From the NCBI GenBank assembly GCA_003054695.1, contig QAZA01000010.1:186001-250000 (forward strand): DNA of 64,000 nt, read 5' to 3'. The first letter of the stretch is position 1, and each line of letters begins with the position of its first letter. This document shows positions 57,813 to 64,000 of the stretch, one piece after another. Position numbers and translations under genes: made by a program. The stretch comes from Verrucomicrobia bacterium LW23. GTDB lineage: Bacteria; Verrucomicrobiota; Verrucomicrobiia; Methylacidiphilales; UBA1321. The notes below the pieces were generated by a model. The model was not told the DNA's origin, did not search any database, and saw only the letters and a list, made by a program, of their open reading frames with translations.

Positions 57813-60800
57813 ATGCAGAACGCACCGGAATCCCTTGCAGCTATTGCGGCGTTGTATGAGGCCGACCTGTATCTGCAGGCCTATCACGCCTTCCTTAAGC
57901 ATAAGCCCCTGCGCGACGCGGCTACCACCGACGAGCGACTGATGGCGGCCCGCCTTGCCATGCAGATGGGCGACGACTCCCTGGCCGACGCCCTGCGGGT
58001 GATGGCCCACCGCAAGGATCCCGAAAACCCCCGCGCTATCGCCGCACGCGCCCGCAAAATAGAATCACGCGACGGCGTGCTGCACATGTGGGAGTTCCTG
58101 CGCGCCAACGAGGCCCTGTGGCGCAAGGCCGAGCCCCGGTACCTGGCGCCGATCCTCGTCCAGTTGGCCGATTGCCACTGCTCCTACCGCGACTTTTCCG
58201 GCGCCCGCGCCCTGCTGGACGAAGCCCGGAAAATCCGCCCGGATCACAAGTGGATCGACGCCGCGCACGTGCGCATCCTGCAGGACGAAGACCGCATCGC
58301 GGAGGCCCTGGAAGCCTCGCGCCCGCTGATGGAAGACCTGGAGACCGGCCGCTATGCCACCCAGTTTGCCGCCGACCTGCTCGTCAGCCTTAACCGCGAC
58401 GAGGAGGCCATGGAGATCCTGCGCAACAAGGCCGCGCAGGTGGAGTACTTCGGCATATGGATGCAGCTGGCCGCCCTGTACAGCGAGCACAAGCGCTTTC
58501 CGGAAGCCCTGGACTGCATCCGCAAGGCCGAGTCGATGGCGCCACTGGCAGACAATAGGATGATCCGTATGTTTGCCGCGCACAAGTTCGATATCTGTTA
58601 CGACCTCAACGACTTCGACGGTGCTGTAGCCGAGGGTGCCCACCTCAAAAGCTACTACTACACCCGCATTACGGAGCGCCTGAAGGAGGGCAAAACCCGC
58701 CACCTTACCCGCAAAGTCCTGCCGGTAGGCTTTGTGCGGCAGCACCACGATACCTGCGCACCCGCCACCCTCGCGGCCATCAGCACCTTTCTGGGCAAGC
58801 CCGCCAACCACCTGGAGATCGCCGACGAGATCTGCTACGGCGGCACCCCCTACGAGCTGGAGCGGCGCTGGGCCGTCAAGCAGGGCTTTGTCGTCCATGA
58901 GTTCCGCGTGACGTGGGAGGCCACCGTGGCGCTGATCAACCTCGGCCTGCCGTTCACGCTCTCCACCGTCTTCATGACGACCGGCCACCTCCAGGCCATC
59001 ATCGGCTACGACGAGCGGGCCGGCACGCTGATCATGCGCGATCCCAACACGCGACACGAGACGCAGTCCCTGGCGGAAGAGTTTTTTGAGCAGGAGGCCA
59101 GCAACGGCCCCCGCGGCATGGTGCTGGCCCCCCCTCACCTTGCGGACCAGGTTGCCGCCCTTAACCTGCCCGATCTCGCTCTCTACGAGCATCTTCACAA
59201 CATTCGCACCGCCCTCAAGGCACACAATCGCCCCCAGGCGGCGGAGCACCTGCGGCAGATGACCGAGCTTGATCCGGCCCACCGCCTCACCCTCTACGGC
59301 CGGCGCGATCTCGCCAACTACGACGTCAACCCGCTGGAGGACCTGGCCGTGGTGGAGGAGCTGCAAAAGCGCTACCCGGACGACAACCGCCTGCGCATGC
59401 AGCGCTACCACGCGCTCGGCCGGCTGGATCGCACCAAGGAGCAGCTGGCCTACGTGGCCGAGCTTTGCGCGCGCCGCCGCCCGCACGGCGTTTTTATGCA
59501 GGAGTACGCCGATCACCTGGCCTCCGACGCCCGCGAGTCGACCCGGGCCATGCGTATCATCCGCCGCGCTCTTTTCTGCAACTCTCTGAACACCGGGCAC
59601 TTGCATACTTATGCCCGGCTGCTGTGGCGGCAGCGGAATTTTGACGAAGCCCTGCTCATCTACTACTTCGCCGCAACCCTCGGCCAATCCGACGAGGACG
59701 CCGCCAGCGCCTACTTCCAGGCCGCCCGACGCGTTGGCAAGCAGGCCGATGCCTTGCAGTTCCTCCGCCGCCGCTGGGATGCCAACAAAACCAAAAGCGG
59801 CGATCCGGCGCAGACGCTTTACAACGCGCTGGACCGCGTTAACCGCCCGCGCGAAGCGATGGAGGTGGTGGAGGAAGCCGTGCGCCTGCGCCCCGACGAC
59901 AACAGCTTGCTTCGCTTCGCCGCCGACATCTACGCGCGCCGCGGCGATCATGCCCGCGCCGACGCCCTCATGGCTCAGGCCGAGCCGATCAGCCACCGCC
60001 TGGCCTGGCTGCGCTCCGCCGCGCAGATTGCGCGGTACCGCAGCGACTACGAGGGCGCGATCGCCCGCTGGCGCGAGGTGTTGGAGCTGCAACCCATGCA
60101 CGAGGGCGCCCACGACGCACTCTCCGATCTGCTGGAGCGCGTGCAGGGCCCGGGCTCCGGCGCCGCGCATCTCATCGCCGCCTGCCGCCGCTACCCGGAG
60201 AATATTGCGCTGCTGCGCCAGCTCTCCGACATTCTTACGGGCGACGAGCTCTCGCCCGAGCTGAGGAAGGAGGGCGAGGCCGTCAACCTTCGCCTGTTGG
60301 AGCTTCAGCCTAACTACGCGTGGAACTACCGGCAATACGCGCTGTTCCTGTGCCATCGCAAGGATTTTGCGAGGGCCGAGGCCATGGCAAAGCAATCCCT
60401 GGAGCGCGAGCCGAACAACCCGTTCTCGCATCAGGTCTACGCCCACGTGCTCAAGCGCACCAACCGCATGGACGAAGCCCGCGCGGAGCTTCGCAAAGCC
60501 ATTGCGCTGGATGTGGATATGGGCGATTCCATCGAAGCGCTGATAGACTGGGGCCCGACACCGGAGGATAAGCTCAGAGATCTTGATTTCATCCACCAGG
60601 AGCTGATGACGCAGGTGGTTTACGGCAGCGGCCTCTCCTCCTACCGCGATGCCGCCTACCCACACACAGTGCCGGAGGACCTGCTGTCCACACTCAGAAT
60701 CCTGGCCAAAAAGCACGCGGATGTATGGGAATCCCACGCCGGCGTGGTTATGCAACTGCGCGATATGGGCCGGCTGGACGAGGCGGCCGCCGCCGGCCGC

Positions 60801-62906
60801 GAGGCCACGGAGCGCTTCCCGCTCGTCAGCAACCTCTGGACGCTGCTCGCCTCGGTGTACATCGCCCGGCAGGAGCCCGAGCGCGCCCTGGCCGCGCTGA
60901 ACGAAGCGATGGCCATCACCCCCGCCTGGGGCCTGGTCAGCCGCCGCATCGCCGGCATCCACTCCATGGCCGGCAACTGGGCAGAGGCCCGCAAGGTGAT
61001 GGAGACGGCCGTGGCCCGCGCCCCCCTCAGCAGCGAGAACCACGAATCCCTGGCCGGCGTGCTGCGCCGCCTGGGCGAGAAGGAAAAAGCCTGGGAGCAC
61101 ATCACCCGGGCCGTAAGCGCCAACCCGGATAACTCCGACGCGATGACGGTGCTGTGCGAGCTGGCTGAGGAGCTGAACACGCCGGAACGCGCCATCGAGT
61201 TTGCGCGCACGCTGGCCAAAGAGCGCCCGGGCTCCGCTGTCTGCTGGCTTAACCTGGCGGAGATCCTCTCCCGGCCGGAGGACGAAGGGGAGTTTTTCCG
61301 CGCCGTCAACAAGGCCATCGATATCAACCCGCGCAGCACGCAGGCCTACGACATGAAAGCCGTGCGCCTGGCGGAGCTGGAGCTGTGGGACGAAGCCCTG
61401 GCCGCCTGCAACGCCCCCGTGTGGGAAGGCAAACCCACCGCGCCCCTGCGCGGCCGCGCCTGCTGGGTATGGGCCAAGCAGGGCGAAAGGCAACGCGCCA
61501 TCGACGAGATGGGCCCCGTGCTCCAGGCGTTTCCCGACTACTTTCAAGGCTGGAACTGGCTGGCCGACTGGGCCCACAAGCTGGACAAGCACGACATCTA
61601 CCTGGAAGCCGCCAAACGGATGGTGCACCTGGACCCGCGCCACCGTGTGGCCTACGGCTACCTGGCCGCCGGCTACCTGGCCAAGGAGGAGCCCGAGCCC
61701 GACAAGGCGATGGACGCCTTCGAGACCGCCTTTGGGCTCAGTCCGGAGTACGTCTACGCGGCCAACCGCCTCATCCAGATGCAGCTGGAACGCGGGCTGA
61801 TGGGCAAAGCGCTCGCCACCCTCAATCGCATCCTCATTCACCGCGAGAACACCGACTTTGCGCGCATCTGTGTGGTGCGCACGGCCGTGGCCGCCAGCAA
61901 AATCACGGACAAAAAGCTGGATATCGACGACAAGACGGAGGCGGGCCCCTTCGAGAAACTTCCCGGCCTGGCCGCCGCCTCCCGCGCTTTCAAGGAGCTG
62001 TGCCCCGATACAGATCGCAACAACGAGATCCGCGAGGCCATTGACCTGATGCTGGGCGCCCGCTACGGGTACGCCGAAACGGCCCGCACCATCATGCGCG
62101 AGTCGCTCAGCGACAAGGAGACATCGCAGGCCGTCGGCTACCACTGGGCCAAAACGTGGGTCGACACCACCTCTCGCGGCTGGATGTGGCTTCACCTGGT
62201 GGCCGCCGGCAAAACACCCGCCGCCAGCGCCGGCTTCTCCGCACTGCTGGACCGCCTGGCGCGGCACAACGACATGCTTTTCGTGCTGATCATCTACTGG
62301 TGGTTCGGCAAATGGCTGGCGCAGTCCGGCTACTCCTGGGGCAATATGGCCTACGCGCTCACGGCGGGCGGCTTTCACCGCACGGCGGAGAAGTGGACGC
62401 GCGACTGGCGCCGGCCCGACGCTCGCGCGTGGGCCATTGAGAACCGCGCCGAAGCTCTGCGCGTGCTGGGCCGCTACGAGGAGGCCTCGGAAGTCTCCCG
62501 CTACTGCCTTGCGCCGGAGCGACGCGATCACTCGGCCCGGCTGCACTTTGCGTGGCTGGCGCTGGAGGAGGCGCTAAACGGCAATATGGAGCAGGCGCTC
62601 AAGGACCTGGAGGAAGGCACGGACGAGTCCTTCACCTACTACTACTTCACCTTCCCCCGCCTGGCCACCGGCTGCATCTTCAAGGTCTACGACGCCGCAC
62701 CTGCCGACCGCCTCGCCGCCTTCGAATCCGCCCGCGAACGCCTGCGCGGTGGCTGGCTGCAACTCCGCGGCAAGATGACACGCGGCCTCACCCCCCTCAT
62801 CAACGCCACCTACACCCGCACCCTCAAACGCATGCGCAACATAGCCGGCCTCGGCGACGGCACCCTCGCCACGCGCCTCGCGGATCAGTTCCCGATCAGC
62901 TTCTGA
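57813..62906 (+). CDS. Giant TPR-repeat protein with an internal C39-peptidase-like domain
   Basis: A 1697-residue protein made mostly of tetratricopeptide-like helical repeats. Residues about 15-290 are TPR-like, residues about 300-430 are a papain-like C39 domain with Gln and nucleophile Cys315 in RQHHDTCAPATLAAI, a His in TTGHLQAIIGYD and Asp in MRDPNTR, and residues about 450-1690 are again TPR-like (many ALxxxxEAxxxxP units). C39 domains cleave double-glycine leaders or act as non-catalytic peptide binders. There is no signal peptide. ATG at 57813 was chosen; the frame opens with GTG 15 codons earlier. The neighbours give no direct clue. Confidence 0.82.
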   Translation: MQNAPESLAAIAALYEADLYLQAYHAFLKHKPLRDAATTDERLMAARLAMQMGDDSLADALRVMAHRKDPENPRAIAARARKIESRDGVLHMWEFLRANEALWRKAEPRYLAPILVQLADCHCSYRDFSGARALLDEARKIRPDHKWIDAAHVRILQDEDRIAEALEASRPLMEDLETGRYATQFAADLLVSLNRDEEAMEILRNKAAQVEYFGIWMQLAALYSEHKRFPEALDCIRKAESMAPLADNRMIRMFAAHKFDICYDLNDFDGAVAEGAHLKSYYYTRITERLKEGKTRHLTRKVLPVGFVRQHHDTCAPATLAAISTFLGKPANHLEIADEICYGGTPYELERRWAVKQGFVVHEFRVTWEATVALINLGLPFTLSTVFMTTGHLQAIIGYDERAGTLIMRDPNTRHETQSLAEEFFEQEASNGPRGMVLAPPHLADQVAALNLPDLALYEHLHNIRTALKAHNRPQAAEHLRQMTELDPAHRLTLYGRRDLANYDVNPLEDLAVVEELQKRYPDDNRLRMQRYHALGRLDRTKEQLAYVAELCARRRPHGVFMQEYADHLASDARESTRAMRIIRRALFCNSLNTGHLHTYARLLWRQRNFDEALLIYYFAATLGQSDEDAASAYFQAARRVGKQADALQFLRRRWDANKTKSGDPAQTLYNALDRVNRPREAMEVVEEAVRLRPDDNSLLRFAADIYARRGDHARADALMAQAEPISHRLAWLRSAAQIARYRSDYEGAIARWREVLELQPMHEGAHDALSDLLERVQGPGSGAAHLIAACRRYPENIALLRQLSDILTGDELSPELRKEGEAVNLRLLELQPNYAWNYRQYALFLCHRKDFARAEAMAKQSLEREPNNPFSHQVYAHVLKRTNRMDEARAELRKAIALDVDMGDSIEALIDWGPTPEDKLRDLDFIHQELMTQVVYGSGLSSYRDAAYPHTVPEDLLSTLRILAKKHADVWESHAGVVMQLRDMGRLDEAAAAGREATERFPLVSNLWTLLASVYIARQEPERALAALNEAMAITPAWGLVSRRIAGIHSMAGNWAEARKVMETAVARAPLSSENHESLAGVLRRLGEKEKAWEHITRAVSANPDNSDAMTVLCELAEELNTPERAIEFARTLAKERPGSAVCWLNLAEILSRPEDEGEFFRAVNKAIDINPRSTQAYDMKAVRLAELELWDEALAACNAPVWEGKPTAPLRGRACWVWAKQGERQRAIDEMGPVLQAFPDYFQGWNWLADWAHKLDKHDIYLEAAKRMVHLDPRHRVAYGYLAAGYLAKEEPEPDKAMDAFETAFGLSPEYVYAANRLIQMQLERGLMGKALATLNRILIHRENTDFARICVVRTAVAASKITDKKLDIDDKTEAGPFEKLPGLAAASRAFKELCPDTDRNNEIREAIDLMLGARYGYAETARTIMRESLSDKETSQAVGYHWAKTWVDTTSRGWMWLHLVAAGKTPAASAGFSALLDRLARHNDMLFVLIIYWWFGKWLAQSGYSWGNMAYALTAGGFHRTAEKWTRDWRRPDARAWAIENRAEALRVLGRYEEASEVSRYCLAPERRDHSARLHFAWLALEEALNGNMEQALKDLEEGTDESFTYYYFTFPRLATGCIFKVYDAAPADRLAAFESARERLRGGWLQLRGKMTRGLTPLINATYTRTLKRMRNIAGLGDGTLATRLADQFPISF

Positions 62907-63086
62907 GAAGCGCATTACCTAACGGGATATAAGATCGAGCCCAACCTACGGAGGCGGAGCATGATGAGCATTCCCCTTCTATTCAGCAGAGTGGACAATT
63001 GCTGCGCATTAGGGCAAACTGCAGACAACTTACGACGCTAATCGTTGGCTCGAGAGGCGTTGGAGGCGAATACGGAGACTATATCC

Positions 63087-63812
63087 ATGCCCAATCCAGA
63101 GAAAATGAGACAGTATTTGACCGCTTTTCTAGCCACTCTCACCGTTGCCGTAGCACTTGTCATGTTCGGCCTCGTATCTCCATCCATCGCTCAGGTGAGC
63201 GCCGAACGTCAGCAGTCTCTTACTCCCGATGATGTGCTGAAGAGCCTGAAAGAAGGCAATGAGCGATACGCAGACGGCAAAGTTTCCGATCAAAAAATTA
63301 CGGCACGCCGAGTCGCCTCTGCACCTTCGCAGCATCCCAAGGCCGTTATTTTATCCTGTCTTGACTCCCGGGTGCCGGTCGAACTGGTCTTCGACATGGG
63401 AATCGGCGACGTTTTTGTGGGGCGCGTAGCCGGCAACGTTCAGGATACGGATCAAATTGGCTCGATGGAGTTCGCCACCAAGGTGGCTGGTGCCCGCCTG
63501 GTTATGGTACTGGGACATCAACGGTGCGGAGCCGTCGTGGGAGCGATCAACAAGGTCGAGTTGGGGAATCTGACCTCGCTTCTGGCTAAAATCCGCCCGG
63601 CGGTAGAGGCGGTAACAGGATTCGAGCCTGATCAACGCAACTCGAATAATGAAGCCTTTGTCGAAGCGGTAACGAAACAGAGCGTCAAACTGACGATCGC
63701 CAGCATCCGCAAAGGCAGCCCCATTTTGACGGAGTTGGAAAAATCCGGACAGATCAAGATCGTTGGCGGCATTTACGATTTGAAGTCGGGAAAAGTCGAA
63801 TTTATCGATTAG
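63087..63812 (+). CDS. Exported beta-class carbonic anhydrase
   Basis: A 241-residue zinc enzyme for CO2/bicarbonate interconversion. The zinc ligands are Cys91 (with Asp93 and Arg95 in CLDSR), His144 and Cys147 (GHQRCG). Residues about 9-35 are a hydrophobic signal peptide ending SIA|Q, so the enzyme acts in the periplasm, while most beta enzymes are cytoplasmic. The start is supported by GGAG 9 nt upstream; an in-frame TTG exists 14 codons earlier. It follows the TPR gene after 180 bp that hold no other feature. Confidence 0.95.
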   Translation: MPNPEKMRQYLTAFLATLTVAVALVMFGLVSPSIAQVSAERQQSLTPDDVLKSLKEGNERYADGKVSDQKITARRVASAPSQHPKAVILSCLDSRVPVELVFDMGIGDVFVGRVAGNVQDTDQIGSMEFATKVAGARLVMVLGHQRCGAVVGAINKVELGNLTSLLAKIRPAVEAVTGFEPDQRNSNNEAFVEAVTKQSVKLTIASIRKGSPILTELEKSGQIKIVGGIYDLKSGKVEFID

Positions 63813-63817
63813 GTGTT

Positions 63818-63845
63818 GCGGGCCCACCCCATGGGCTGGGTCCGC
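63818..63845 (+). terminator. Imperfect hairpin after the carbonic anhydrase gene
   Basis: Twelve-base arms GCGGGCCCACCC and GGCTGGGTCCGC pair at 10 positions around CATG, starting 6 bp after the stop codon. No clear T-run follows, so termination is inferred from position. Confidence 0.4.
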
Positions 63846-63889
63846 CCCATACTATGCTGCTTTACGCAAGGGATGCCAGAGCACGAAAA

Positions 63890-63929
63890 AGGCCCGGGCG
63901 CGACGTTTGAGGCGTTGCGGTCCGGGCCT
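63890..63929 (-). terminator. Rho-independent terminator for a minus-strand gene to the right
   Basis: AGGCCCGG/CCGGGCCT outer stem with an inner CGCGACG/CGTTGCG pair. On the minus strand the stem is followed by TTTTTCG. It fits the end of the gene whose last codons are visible at 63980-64000. Confidence 0.75.
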
Positions 63930-63946
63930 GGATCCGGTGAGGTAAA

Positions 63947-63976
63947 GGGCTGGGAGGGAAAGGGCTGGGAGGGAAA
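63947..63976. repeat. 15-bp tandem repeat, two copies
   Basis: GGGCTGGGAGGGAAA occurs twice without gap, directly after the stop codon of the partial minus-strand gene (in its transcription direction) and before its terminator. Confidence 0.85.
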
Positions 63977-63979
63977 GGT

Positions 63980-64000
63980 TTACAGGTAGCCGCGTTCTTC
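63980..64000 (-). CDS. Last codons of a minus-strand gene cut by the window edge
   Basis: Read on the minus strand, the six codons give EERGYL followed by TAA. A terminator lies 50 bp downstream, which supports a real gene end. Too short to identify. Confidence 0.4.
   Translation of the reverse strand, partial: EERGYL

Noticed and set aside
58065-62546. 1493-codon open frame antisense to the TPR/C39 gene
   Set aside because: The plus strand has a coherent TPR and C39 protein. The antisense frame gives a His/Gly/Gln/Val-rich product without motifs, as expected opposite a GC-rich gene with strong third-position bias.

Overview
The window reads as part of a verrucomicrobial chromosome, possibly Opitutales-like. 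The main reason is a complete four-gene Verru_Chthon cassette (4.7-11.2 kb), a prepilin-like gene set described from Verrucomicrobia. Supporting signs are the GC-rich background, a xylose isomerase divergent from a XylR-type regulator, a FucP-type sugar permease, a large two-partner-secretion exoprotein and a GuaB3-type IMP dehydrogenase. No rRNA, tRNA, insertion sequence, prophage or CRISPR array was recognised.

Layout. 0-2.8 kb: purine genes on the minus strand (a small membrane zinc-ribbon gene, guaB3, and guaA cut by the left edge). 3.0-4.3 kb: an intergenic inverted repeat and a LacI-family regulator. 4.7-11.2 kb: Verru_Chthon proteins B, C, D and A on the plus strand. 11.7-13.1 kb: an ankyrin-repeat/L,D-transpeptidase fusion. 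13.4-18.4 kb: a 1679-residue filamentous-haemagglutinin-like exoprotein with 15 [IV]GH repeats. 18.5-21.1 kb: xylA and xylR, divergent. 21.2-55.0 kb: a long surface-glycan locus, mostly on the minus strand. 55.3-63.8 kb: an SH3-like secreted protein, a FucP-type permease, a giant TPR/C39-like protein and an exported beta-carbonic anhydrase. A strong minus-strand terminator and the last codons of a minus-strand gene lie at the right edge.

The glycan locus holds sugar-nucleotide enzymes (a WecE aminotransferase, two NAD-dependent epimerase/dehydratases, a GmhA-like isomerase, a fused nucleotidyltransferase/PfkB kinase, a split transketolase present twice, a medium-chain dehydrogenase, a HAD hydrolase), a NeuD-like acyltransferase, five free-standing methyltransferases including one FkbM type plus a sixth fused to an SDR domain, glycosyltransferases (a GT2, a TIGR04372-type enzyme and two less certain ones), and large membrane proteins. 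The genes are tightly packed with 1-4 bp overlaps, consistent with long operons. Several stretches (about 21.2-26 kb and 48.5-55 kb) look AT-richer than the rest, as is common for exchanged O-antigen or capsule loci.

The most notable points are three. First, an apparently shared domain with the signature G-x-[NS]-G-[LM]-[KR]-x-D-G-W-C is attached to three different enzymes in this locus. Second, a 1938-bp direct duplication of the transketolase pair carries the tail of the adjacent dehydrogenase gene as a scar, which gives the direction of duplication. Third, the enzyme set could make a nucleotide-heptose-like sugar from locally formed ketose phosphate; that last point is inference.
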